A DNA stretch of 64,000 bases from Microbacterium phyllosphaerae (lineage in GTDB: Bacteria > Actinomycetota > Actinomycetes > Actinomycetales > Microbacteriaceae). Under the pieces are notes generated by a model. It saw only the letters and a program-made list of their open reading frames with translations. It did no database searches and was not told the origin of the DNA. Within the stretch, counting starts at the first letter, position 1. Each line of letters starts with the position of its first letter. A program made the position numbers and the translations under genes. The stretch lies in contig NZ_JAGIOA010000001.1 in NCBI RefSeq assembly GCF_017876435.1, positions 806,001 to 870,000 on the forward strand, written 5' to 3'. Shown here in pieces: positions 43,767-51,940 of this stretch.

Positions 43767-43848
43767 CGCCGCCCGGGAGGAGATCTGCCTCTCGGGAGGA
43801 GAGATTCGCGGAGAATCTCCTCCCGAGGCGCAGTTCTCCTCCTGAAGG
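43767..43848. repeat. 82-base intergenic palindromic repeat, copy 2
   Basis: Same unit as 43617-43698. Arms CTCGGGAGGAGA and TCTCCTCCCGAG are perfect in this copy. The two copies fill most of the 309-base gene-free stretch 43572-43880 between convergent genes. Confidence 0.7.
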
Positions 43849-43880
43849 GTGGCTCCCGTGACAGGACGCTGCCCGAGGGC

Positions 43881-44639
43881 TCAGCGGAAGTACGACGCCC
43901 CGTTGAGGTCGAGCACGGTCCCCGACGCCCATACCGCGCCGGGCGACGTCAGGTACGCAACGGCATCCGCCACCTCTTCGGGAGTGCCCACGCGACCGAA
44001 CGGACTCTGCCCGCGGATGCTGTCGCCCTGCTCTCCGTCGAGCTTCGCCGACTGGCGCTCGGTCGCGATCATCCCCGGCGCGACCGACGTGACCGAGATG
44101 CCATGGGGCGCGAGCACCAGCGCCATCGACTGACCGAACGCCTGCAGCCCCGCCTTCGTTGCGGCGTATGCGGGGTGATCGGCCTCGCCTCGGAAGGCGC
44201 CGCGCGAGCCGACGTTGACGATCGCTCCGCCGGATCCGCGCTCGATCATGTGCTGCGCCACGAGCATCGTCACGTTCGACGCTCCGAGCAGGTTCACCGA
44301 GACCATCGCAGACCACGCGGCCTGCCACTCGGCGTACGACGTCGAGTCGACGCGATGCTCATTCGCCGCACTCGGCGCGACGGCTGCGTTGTTCACCAGG
44401 ATGTCGAGCGAGCCCAGCGCGGCGACGGCCTCCTCGACCACGCGCTGCGCCTCAGCGGGATCCCCCAGGTCGCCGCCCACGAGAGCATGCCCCGAACCCT
44501 CGAGCGAGGCGAGCGTCTCCTCAGCGGCGGCGCGATCTCGACCGAAGTGCACGACGACCCGGTCGCCGCGTCGAGCGAAGGCCTGGGCGACGGCGCGCCC
44601 GATGCCGCGAGAGCTGCCCGTGATCAGTGCATGCGCCAT
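43881..44639 (-). CDS. Short-chain dehydrogenase/reductase (SDR)
   Basis: 252 residues, a classical SDR: ALITGSSRGIGRAV (TGxxxGxG nucleotide site), NNAAV near 82, catalytic serine in VNVGSRGAF near 142 and YAATK near 155 (Tyr-x-x-x-Lys), then the C-terminal GRVGTPEEVADAVAYL. It resembles FabG-type or sugar/acyl reductases; the substrate is unknown. It starts one base after the stop of the XRE regulator gene, so the two form one operon. Confidence 0.88.
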   Translation of the reverse strand: MAHALITGSSRGIGRAVAQAFARRGDRVVVHFGRDRAAAEETLASLEGSGHALVGGDLGDPAEAQRVVEEAVAALGSLDILVNNAAVAPSAANEHRVDSTSYAEWQAAWSAMVSVNLLGASNVTMLVAQHMIERGSGGAIVNVGSRGAFRGEADHPAYAATKAGLQAFGQSMALVLAPHGISVTSVAPGMIATERQSAKLDGEQGDSIRGQSPFGRVGTPEEVADAVAYLTSPGAVWASGTVLDLNGASYFR

Positions 44640-44640
44640 C

Positions 44641-44922
44641 TCAGGATGCGACCTGCACGCGCCCGATCGTGCGCACCGGCGGTTCGATCTCCGCCCACAC
44701 CGAGTCGAGCGAGAGATGCAGCACGCCCGCGATCGCCGCGATGGTCGAGAAGGCGGGAGTCGCCACGCGACCCGACTCGATCTTGCGCAGAGTCTCGGGC
44801 GAGACCCCCGCATCGAGGGCGACGCTCAGCATCGACCGTTCGCCGCGCGCTCGCCGCAGCAGGGCGCCCAGGCGCTCGCCGCGTTCGACCTCGGCAGGGG
44901 TGAGGGGCATGCGAACCATCAT
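44641..44922 (-). CDS. XRE-family HTH regulator
   Basis: 93 residues. A helix-turn-helix of the Cro/CI type is clear (LGALLRRARGERSMLSVALD, then AGVSPETLRKIESGRVATPAF), with SLDSVWAEIEPPV in the tail. It heads the SDR operon. The start could be any of the close ATGs at 44922, 44919 or 44910. Tandem direct repeats at 44936-44961 just upstream are candidate binding sites. Confidence 0.75.
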   Translation of the reverse strand: MMVRMPLTPAEVERGERLGALLRRARGERSMLSVALDAGVSPETLRKIESGRVATPAFSTIAAIAGVLHLSLDSVWAEIEPPVRTIGRVQVAS

Positions 44923-44935
44923 GTGCCGATTCTAA

Positions 44936-44961
44936 TACCGGGATAGTATTACCGGGATAGT
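44936..44961. promoter_or_regulatory. Tandem direct repeats upstream of the XRE regulator
   Basis: TACCGGGATAGT at 44936-44947 and again at 44950-44961, a 14-base period, between the divergent XRE and methionine aminopeptidase genes. A plausible operator for the XRE protein, overlapping the XRE promoter. Confidence 0.5.
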
Positions 44962-44997
44962 TATTGGAACGGCAGTACGCCGGATGCGGAGAGCACC

Positions 44998-45768
44998 ATG
45001 ATCGAGATCCTCACGAGCGACGAACTGGCCAGGGCGAGGGATGCCGGGGCGCTCGTCGGCAGCATCCTGCAGTCACTGAAAGAGCGCACGACCGTCGGGG
45101 TGAACCTGCTCGACCTCGACCGCTGGACGAAGAAGATGATCGAGGATGCCGGAGCCGAGTCCTGCTATGTCGACTACGCCCCGTCGTTCGGCCGCGGGCC
45201 CTTCGGTCACTATGTCTGCACAGCCGTGAACGACGCGGTGCTGCACGGGATGCCGCACGACTACGCCCTCGCCGACGGGGACCTGCTGACGCTCGACCTC
45301 GCCGTCACGCTGCGCGGGATCTCCGCCGATGCGGCGATCAGCTTCGTGGTCGGGGAGAGCGCGGCATCCGCCGATCTCGCGATGATCGACGCGACCGAAC
45401 GTGCGCTCGCCGCGGCCATCGCCGTCGCCCGTCCTGGAGCCCGCATCGGTGACATCTCACATGCGATCGGCGCCGTGCTGACCGCCGCGGGTTACCCGAT
45501 CAATCTCGAGTTCGGTGGCCACGGCATCGGCTCGACGATGCATCAGGATCCGCACGTCGCCAACGACGGACGCCCCGGCCGTGGCTACACACTGCGCCCC
45601 GGCCTGCTCCTCGCCCTCGAACCGTGGGTCATGGCCGACACCGACGAGCTCATCACCGACGACGACGGATGGACCCTGCGCAGTGCGACCGGGTGCCGCA
45701 CGGCCCACACCGAGCATACGATCGCGATCACGGAGGACGGCGCGGAGGTGCTCACGCTCGCACGCTGA
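44998..45768 (+). CDS. map: Type I methionine aminopeptidase
   Basis: 256 residues. It removes the initiator methionine from new proteins. The five metal ligands of the pita-bread fold are visible: LDLAV (Asp), SADAAIS (Asp), GGHGIG (His), ALEPW (Glu) and HTEHTIAI (Glu), and the substrate histidine is in VLHGMP near 77. GGAG precedes ATG 44998. It is likely a second (non-essential) map copy, since it lies away from the ribosomal-protein operon where the main copy usually sits. Confidence 0.88.
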   Translation: MIEILTSDELARARDAGALVGSILQSLKERTTVGVNLLDLDRWTKKMIEDAGAESCYVDYAPSFGRGPFGHYVCTAVNDAVLHGMPHDYALADGDLLTLDLAVTLRGISADAAISFVVGESAASADLAMIDATERALAAAIAVARPGARIGDISHAIGAVLTAAGYPINLEFGGHGIGSTMHQDPHVANDGRPGRGYTLRPGLLLALEPWVMADTDELITDDDGWTLRSATGCRTAHTEHTIAITEDGAEVLTLAR

Positions 45769-45823
45769 GGACGAGCCGGCATCGGGCGACGTCGAGCGCA
45801 CGCTGAAGACGAGCCGGCGCAGC

Positions 45824-47398
45824 CTACTTCTTGCGCGACCCGCTCCGCATCCGACGAACCGCGCGACCGGCCACGTCTTTCAACCGCCCGCCGGGCCACT
45901 GGCGACGCAGCTCGACCGCGCCGCCGCGCCCCGCGACAGGCGTGCAGGTGCGGCCGGCGAGCAGCGGCGAGCGACCGGCGGCGGCGAGCGTCGCGGCATC
46001 CGCGGTGAGGGGAACGTCGAACGTCCACCCCGCGCGCCGCACGGTGACGAACAGCGTCGCGCCGCGCGATTCGTCGTCGGGACCGAACACCTTCAGCGGG
46101 TCGATCGCGACGGGAATCGCCCCGAGGTTGCGCGGATGCACGCTCGCCACCCGGCGTTCGACCCCCGCGGCCTTGTCTCGCAGCACCAGCTCGACCCGGT
46201 CGTTCGTCAGTTCGCGCCCGGCCTCGAGCAGCCCCGTGGGCAGGCCGTCCATCGCCACGGGCAGCGAGGTCAGGATCCCCGTTCCCGGTTCGATGACCAG
46301 AGCATCCTTGCCATCGCGTGTGATCGAGACGGCGACCGTCAGATACAGCCCACCGCCGCGCGACCACCGCGCCGACGTGACCGTCGCGCGACAGGTGGTC
46401 TCGAGCTCGAACCGCGCGAACGTGACCAGGTCGGTGCGCCGGTCGGCACGCAGGAGCGCTGCGCGGATCCGGTTCGGGAAAGAGAGGCCGCCGTCGACAC
46501 CGGGCCCGAAGCGTCGCCGAGCGAGCGGGCCGACCACTCCGAGCAGGCGCTCGCGATACTCGTCGGGGTATCCGACGAACTTCTTGCCCGTCAGGCGCTT
46601 GAGGATCTTGCCGCGGAACCAGTGCCGCAGCAGTCGATCGCGCAGTCGCCCCGGCTCGGTGTATCGCTCGACGAGGTCGAGCACCGCTTCGAGATGCGGG
46701 AAGTACGACTCGGGGTCGATCCGCGACGAGCTCGCGCTGCCGGCGTGCTTGACCCACGCGTAGCAGGGCTGGCTGGCGAGGATCGAGATCGTCGAGGCTT
46801 CGAAGTACGCCCTCATGACGAACAGGTGATCCTCGAGGCGCACCTTTCCGTCGGGGAAGCGGATGCGGTTCTCGCGCAGGAACGACGTGCGGAACATCTT
46901 GTGCGGCGTGAGCATCTCGAGCAGGGGATCCTCGCCGAGCACGGCGCGGGGCACGTCACGGCGGAAGATCCGCTTCGGCAGCGGGCGTCCGATGCCCACC
47001 TCCTTGCCCACCACGACGTCGGAGCCGTTCCTGTCGGCATAGTCGCACAGCGCTTCGAGCGCGCCGTCATACAGCCAGTCATCCTGGTCGACGAACTGGA
47101 TGTACGTTCCCCGCGCCTCATCGATCCCGTGGTTGCGGGGCGTGCCCGGCCAGCCCGAGTGCGGCAGGTACGCCACGCGGATGTAGTCGCGATCGCGCGC
47201 GACCTCGACCAGCCGTGCGGCCGTCTCCTCACCGGATCCGTCATCGCACAGCAGGACCTCGAAGCGCGAGTGATCCAGCGTCTGAGAGTCGAGCGACGCG
47301 ATGAGCTCGTCGAATGCCGGCCCCGGTCTGAACACGGGAACGACCACGCTCACCCGAATGGAGGTGGACGCAGGCTGAACGGCAGACGAATTCGACAT
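45824..47398 (-). CDS. Family 2 glycosyltransferase
   Basis: 524 residues from ATG 47398 (a GTG just before is possible). The N-terminal 250 residues are a GT-A fold: VSVVVPVFRPG, LLCDDGSG near 48, GWPGTPRNHGIDEARG and QFVDQDDWLY near 100 (DxD-like), and EDHLFVMRAYFE near 198. The C-terminal 250 residues are beta-rich and unassigned. Probably adds sugars to a cell-surface polymer such as teichoic acid or a cell-wall polysaccharide. It is alone on its strand. Confidence 0.82.
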   Translation of the reverse strand: MSNSSAVQPASTSIRVSVVVPVFRPGPAFDELIASLDSQTLDHSRFEVLLCDDGSGEETAARLVEVARDRDYIRVAYLPHSGWPGTPRNHGIDEARGTYIQFVDQDDWLYDGALEALCDYADRNGSDVVVGKEVGIGRPLPKRIFRRDVPRAVLGEDPLLEMLTPHKMFRTSFLRENRIRFPDGKVRLEDHLFVMRAYFEASTISILASQPCYAWVKHAGSASSSRIDPESYFPHLEAVLDLVERYTEPGRLRDRLLRHWFRGKILKRLTGKKFVGYPDEYRERLLGVVGPLARRRFGPGVDGGLSFPNRIRAALLRADRRTDLVTFARFELETTCRATVTSARWSRGGGLYLTVAVSITRDGKDALVIEPGTGILTSLPVAMDGLPTGLLEAGRELTNDRVELVLRDKAAGVERRVASVHPRNLGAIPVAIDPLKVFGPDDESRGATLFVTVRRAGWTFDVPLTADAATLAAAGRSPLLAGRTCTPVAGRGGAVELRRQWPGGRLKDVAGRAVRRMRSGSRKK

Positions 47399-47498
47399 CA
47401 CCGGCAGTCAAACACTGCGACCTGTGTGGCGCACGGGGCTTGCGCTCAGGAATGGGGCGTGCAATCCGAACGAGAACTCCCACCCGCCACCCAGCCTT

Positions 47499-47512
47499 AA
47501 CGATATATCGTT
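47499..47512. promoter_or_regulatory. PadR-type operator
   Basis: AACGATATATCGTT, a perfect 14-base palindrome 31 bases before the PadR ATG. It fits autoregulation, as PadR proteins bind ATAT-centred palindromes. Confidence 0.6.
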
Positions 47513-47543
47513 GAGTATCGCTCACCACTTCCGGGAGGTCATC

Positions 47544-48143
47544 ATGAACAACGCATTCCCCTCGAACCCGTTCGGCGGATCCGGCTTCGGCTCGGGTCAG
47601 GGCGGACCCGCATCCGCGATCTTCGACGCCATGGATCAGCTCCGCAAGTCCTTCGAGAAGTCGTTCGAGCAGCGCCCCAGCGGCGGCTCTCGCATGGCCA
47701 AGGGCGACGTCCGCGCCGCGGTGCTCTCGCTCCTCGCTGAGAAGCCGATGCACGGCTATCAGATCATCAACGAAATCGCCGATCGCAGCGGCGGCTCGTG
47801 GAAGCCGAGCGCCGGCTCGGTCTACCCGACGCTGCAGCTCCTCGCCGACGAGGGCCTGATCGAGGCCGAGGAGCAGGGCGGTCGCAAGACCTACTCGCTC
47901 ACCGAGGCGGGTCGCGCGGTCGCATCCGAGCACACCGAGAATCCGGCACCCTGGGAGTCGCAGTCGAAGGGTGAGGGCTCGCACGACAACCCCCGCTACA
48001 GCGCACTGCCCAAGGCCGGAGTCGACCTGGCGTCGGCAGCCGCGGCCGTCGGTCGCAGCGGCAGCACCGAGCAGGTGCAGCAGGCGGTCGAGATCCTCGA
48101 CGACGCCCGCCGTAGGCTGTACTCGATCCTCGCTCAGGACTGA
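47544..48143 (+). CDS. PadR-family transcriptional regulator
   Basis: 199 residues. A Gly/Phe-rich disordered N-terminus (NPFGGSGFGSGQGGP) precedes the winged helix: KGDVRAAVLSLLAEKPMHGYQI, then GSWKPSAGSVYPTLQLLADEG and the wing GRKTYSLTEAGR. The C-terminal helix (AVEILDDARRRLYSIL) is the dimerisation part. GGGAGG lies 6 bases before the ATG. The AarF-type kinase gene follows 24 bases after and may be in the same operon. Confidence 0.88.
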   Translation: MNNAFPSNPFGGSGFGSGQGGPASAIFDAMDQLRKSFEKSFEQRPSGGSRMAKGDVRAAVLSLLAEKPMHGYQIINEIADRSGGSWKPSAGSVYPTLQLLADEGLIEAEEQGGRKTYSLTEAGRAVASEHTENPAPWESQSKGEGSHDNPRYSALPKAGVDLASAAAAVGRSGSTEQVQQAVEILDDARRRLYSILAQD

Positions 48144-48167
48144 TCGCACACGACCCAGGGACGACAC

Positions 48168-49856
48168 ATGACGGATGCTGCGGCGCAGGGCGCCCATCGT
48201 GCCCGGTACCGCCGCATCCTCTCTTTCGCGGCGCGTGAATTCCTCAAGATCTGGTGGTTCGAGCTCGTCCTGCCGAAGTTCGGTCTGAGCTCGGTCTCGG
48301 AGCGCACCCGCGCCCCTCGGATGCAGCGCTTCGCGAAGCGGTTCCACGTGCTCGCCGTCGAGCTCGGCGGGCTCATGATCAAGGTCGGGCAGTTCATGTC
48401 GTCGCGCCTCGACGTGCTCCCGCCCGAGATCACGAAAGAGCTCGAGGGGCTGCAGGATGAGGTGCCGGCGGTGCCGTTCGCCGGCATCCGCGCCGCCGCC
48501 GAGGCCGAACTGGGGATGCCGCTGGAGCAGGCGTATGCCTGGTTCGACGAGTCGCCGGTCGCGGCCGCATCCCTGGGTCAGGCGCACCGCGCCCGTCTCT
48601 CGGCCCAGGATGCCGTCGACACCGGACTCGCGAACGTCGTCGTCAAGGTGCAGCGCCCCGGCATCGACGAGATCGTCGCGGTCGACCTCGCGGCCCTCCG
48701 CCGCGTGGCTCGCTGGCTGACGCGTGTGCGCCTGGTCGCCGACCGCGTCGACGCCCCTGGGCTCGTCGAGGAGTTCGCGCAGACGAGCCTCGAAGAGATC
48801 GACTACCTGCACGAGGCAGCCAGCGCCGAGCGGTTCCGCGAGAACTTCGCCGGCGACGCCCGCGTCGACGCCCCCGAGATCGTCTGGGAGCGCTCGACCC
48901 GCCGCGTGCTCACGCTGTCGGATGTCACGGCGATCAAGATCAACGACACGGATGCTCTGCGCGCAGCGGGCATCGATCCGGCCGAGGTCGCCGACGTGTT
49001 CGCCGAGGTCATGTTCGACCAGGTGTTCACGCACAGCTTCGTGCATGCCGACCCGCACCCCGGCAACATCTTCGTGACGCCGGAGCCGGCATCCACCACC
49101 GGCCGGAACTTCCGCCTCACGTTCATCGACTTCGGCATGATGGCCGAGGTCCCGGCGAACCTCCGTGACGGTCTGCGCATGCTGCTCATCGCGGTCGCCG
49201 GTCGTGACAGCAAAGGACTCGTGGCCGCCGCGCAGGAGATCGGCGTGCTGCTGCCCTCGGCGGATACGGCCGAGCTCGAACGCGCGCTGCGGGCGCTGTT
49301 CGCCCGCTTCGGCGGCATGGGCTTCGCCGAGCTGAGCAAGGTCGATCCGCGGGAGTTCGCCGACTTCGCCGACGAGTTCGGCGACATGGTGCGCTCGCTG
49401 CCGCTGCAGCTCCCCGAGAACATGCTGCTGCTGATCCGTGCGGTCTCGCTGACCTCGGGCATGTGCTCGAGCCTCGACCCGACCTTCAACGTGTGGGATG
49501 CCGCCGAGCCCTACGCCGGACGCCTGCTGCGTGACGAGTCGGGCAACCTCATGCAGGAGATGGCCCAGCAGGCCATGGAGACCGCGGCCGTCACGTACCG
49601 CCTTCCCAAGCGGATCGATGCGATCATCACGCGCGTCGACGACGGCAACGTCACGTTCGACACGTCGCGTCTCGAGCGTCGCCTCGACCGGCTCGAGGGC
49701 ATCGCCCGTCGTATCGGCTCCGGCGTGCTGTTCGCCGCGATGCTCGTCGGCGGAGCGCTGCTCGTGCCCTCCCTGCCGCCGCTCGGCATCACCCTCCTCT
49801 GCGTCTCGGCGCTGCCTCTCTTGCACGCGGTCTTCGGCGGGCGTCGCCAGCGCTGA
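48168..49856 (+). CDS. AarF/UbiB (ABC1) family protein kinase-like protein
   Basis: 562 residues. ABC1 kinase marks: KVGQFMSSRLDVLPPE (KxGQ, near 63), AAASLGQAHRA (the A-rich loop replacing the usual Gly-loop, near 127), VVVKVQRPG (Lys), FVHADPHPGNIF near 287-298 and LTFIDFGMMAEV (DFG). Two hydrophobic helices at the C-terminus anchor it in the membrane. In proteobacteria this family supports quinone synthesis; in actinobacteria the role is unclear. It lies 24 bases downstream of padR. Confidence 0.85.
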   Translation: MTDAAAQGAHRARYRRILSFAAREFLKIWWFELVLPKFGLSSVSERTRAPRMQRFAKRFHVLAVELGGLMIKVGQFMSSRLDVLPPEITKELEGLQDEVPAVPFAGIRAAAEAELGMPLEQAYAWFDESPVAAASLGQAHRARLSAQDAVDTGLANVVVKVQRPGIDEIVAVDLAALRRVARWLTRVRLVADRVDAPGLVEEFAQTSLEEIDYLHEAASAERFRENFAGDARVDAPEIVWERSTRRVLTLSDVTAIKINDTDALRAAGIDPAEVADVFAEVMFDQVFTHSFVHADPHPGNIFVTPEPASTTGRNFRLTFIDFGMMAEVPANLRDGLRMLLIAVAGRDSKGLVAAAQEIGVLLPSADTAELERALRALFARFGGMGFAELSKVDPREFADFADEFGDMVRSLPLQLPENMLLLIRAVSLTSGMCSSLDPTFNVWDAAEPYAGRLLRDESGNLMQEMAQQAMETAAVTYRLPKRIDAIITRVDDGNVTFDTSRLERRLDRLEGIARRIGSGVLFAAMLVGGALLVPSLPPLGITLLCVSALPLLHAVFGGRRQR

Positions 49857-49930
49857 CGCACCCGCTCCGCCGTGCGCGGGACCGGCCGCGACTCCGGCTG
49901 CAGTATGCCGGCATGGGAGAATGGGTTCTC

Positions 49931-51922
49931 ATGGACACTCCGGACGATAAGACGCCCCCGAGGAACGACGCTCCGAAGACCACCACCGCCGCTGTCCGGC
50001 AGGCCGCGAAGGCCACCGAGACCGCCCAGAAGATCGTCCGTGACATTGCCGCCGTGCCGCCGCGCGGCGTGCATCCGGCGCTCGTTCCCGGTGTCGCGGT
50101 CGAAGAGACGGGCCGCACCTACCGCACCGACCCGCTCGTCTTCGGCATCGCCGTCGCACTGACCGTCGCGTTCATCGCGTGGGGCGTGTTCGCGGGCGAC
50201 AACCTCTCGGGCACCACCTCGACGGTGCTCGCATGGGTCGTGGAGTACTTCGGCTTCTTCTTCACGACGATCGCCACCGTCATCCTCGTCTTCATGCTGT
50301 TCATCGGTTTCAGCCGCTACGGACGCATCCCTCTCGGCCGTGACGACGAAGAGCCCGAGTTCTCGATGTTCTCGTGGATCTCGATGCTGTTCGCTGCCGG
50401 CATGGGCATCGGTCTCGTCTTCTGGGGTGCCGCCGAGCCGCTCACCTTCTTCGAGAACCCGCCGCCGGGCACGGTCGAGGCCGACACGCTCGACGCGATG
50501 CACACCGCGCAGGCGCAGGTGCTCTACCACTGGGGCCCGCAGGCCTGGGCGTTCTACGCGCTCGTCGGTGGCGCGATCGCCTACGGCGCATTCCGCCGCG
50601 GTCGCACCCCGCTCATCTCGTCGATCTTCGCGCCGCTGCTCGGCGAGGGCCGCACGACCGGACCCCTCGGCCGCACGATCGACGTCTTCTCGATCATCGT
50701 GACCCTCTTCGGTACCGCGGCCTCGCTCGGCCTGGGCGCCCTGCAGATCGGCCACGGCGTCGAGATCGTCAGCGGCATCGGCGAGCTCGGCAACGGCGTG
50801 CTCATCGCCGCGATCGCCGTGCTCACCGCCTGCTTCATCGCCTCCGCCGTGTCGGGTGTCTCGAAGGGCATCCGCGCACTGTCGAACATCAACGCGGTCG
50901 TGGCCCTGCTGCTCGCGTTCTTCGTGTTCTTCGTGGGTCCGACGCTGCTGATCCTGAACGTCATCCCCTCGGTCGCCGTGCAGTTCCTCGGCGACCTGCC
51001 CGAGATGGTCGCCCGCTCGGCCTCGCAGGGCGACGAGGCGCAGATGTTCCTCTCGAGCTGGACGATCTTCTACTGGGCCTGGTGGATCTCGTGGTCGCCG
51101 TTCGTCGGCATGTTCATCGCCAAGATCTCGCGCGGCCGGACGCTCCGCCAGTTCGTGTCGGTCGTCATCGTCGTGCCCGCCGTCATCTCGCTCATCTGGT
51201 TCGCGATCTTCGGCACCACGGCGATCCAGCAGCAGATGGACGGCGCGAACCTCACGGTCGATCCGCCCGAAGAGGTGCTCTTCGGGGTACTCGAGAACCT
51301 GCCGTTCCCGCTGATCACCAGCATCGTGCTGATCCTGCTGATCGCGATCTTCTTCATCACCGGAGCGGACTCCGCATCGCTCGTCATGGGCACGCTGTCG
51401 CAGCAGGGGCGCCCAGAGCCGTCTCGGTGGGTCGCGGTCGTCTGGGGTGTGCTGGTCGGTGTCATCGCTGCGGTGCTGCTGGTGACCGGTGAAGAGGGCA
51501 GCGGTCTCAAGTCGCTGCAGAACGTCACGATCATCGCCGCGCTGCCGTTCGCGGTGATCATGACGTTCATGACGATCGCGTTCATGAAGGACCTCCGCCG
51601 CGATCCCCTGATCCTGCGCGACCGGTATGCCCGCATGGCCGTGCGCCACAGCGTCATGGCGGGCCTCGAGGAGTACGGCGACGACTTCGCGCTCGTGCCC
51701 GTCGAGTACGACCACTCCGAGGACGACCTCGCCTGGATCGACGAGGCCGACGTCGACGACAGCCTCGCCGAGGTCTACGCGACCGCGACCGAGGCCATCG
51801 ACATCATCCCGGATGCCGGGGCGACCGACGGGGCGGATGCCGGGGCCGGTGCCGATGCCGGCGCCGCTGCCGGCGCGGATACGGACGCGGACGCATCCGA
51901 CCTCGCCGAGCGGCCCTCCTGA
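49931..51922 (+). CDS. BCCT-family (betaine/carnitine/choline) transporter
   Basis: 663 residues, 12 membrane helices. The BCCT signature WTIFYWAWWISWSPFVGM is exact, followed by FIAKISRGR. These sodium- or proton-coupled transporters import glycine betaine and similar compatible solutes. The cytosolic C-terminus ends in an Ala/Asp/Gly-rich low-complexity run of about 40 residues, which in BCCT proteins can be an osmosensing tail. I start at ATG 49931; ATG 49913 adds six residues. It sits near CsbD and MHS transporter genes. Confidence 0.9.
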   Translation: MDTPDDKTPPRNDAPKTTTAAVRQAAKATETAQKIVRDIAAVPPRGVHPALVPGVAVEETGRTYRTDPLVFGIAVALTVAFIAWGVFAGDNLSGTTSTVLAWVVEYFGFFFTTIATVILVFMLFIGFSRYGRIPLGRDDEEPEFSMFSWISMLFAAGMGIGLVFWGAAEPLTFFENPPPGTVEADTLDAMHTAQAQVLYHWGPQAWAFYALVGGAIAYGAFRRGRTPLISSIFAPLLGEGRTTGPLGRTIDVFSIIVTLFGTAASLGLGALQIGHGVEIVSGIGELGNGVLIAAIAVLTACFIASAVSGVSKGIRALSNINAVVALLLAFFVFFVGPTLLILNVIPSVAVQFLGDLPEMVARSASQGDEAQMFLSSWTIFYWAWWISWSPFVGMFIAKISRGRTLRQFVSVVIVVPAVISLIWFAIFGTTAIQQQMDGANLTVDPPEEVLFGVLENLPFPLITSIVLILLIAIFFITGADSASLVMGTLSQQGRPEPSRWVAVVWGVLVGVIAAVLLVTGEEGSGLKSLQNVTIIAALPFAVIMTFMTIAFMKDLRRDPLILRDRYARMAVRHSVMAGLEEYGDDFALVPVEYDHSEDDLAWIDEADVDDSLAEVYATATEAIDIIPDAGATDGADAGAGADAGAAAGADTDADASDLAERPS

Positions 51923-51940
51923 CGGTGTCAGGCGACCGCG

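Noticed and set aside
47241..49826. 861-residue minus-strand reading frame
   Set aside because: Covers padR and the AarF-type gene on the opposite strand; composition is Asp/Glu/Arg/His-rich without motifs.
49511..51715. 734-residue minus-strand reading frame
   Set aside because: Antisense to the BCCT transporter, which has an exact family signature.
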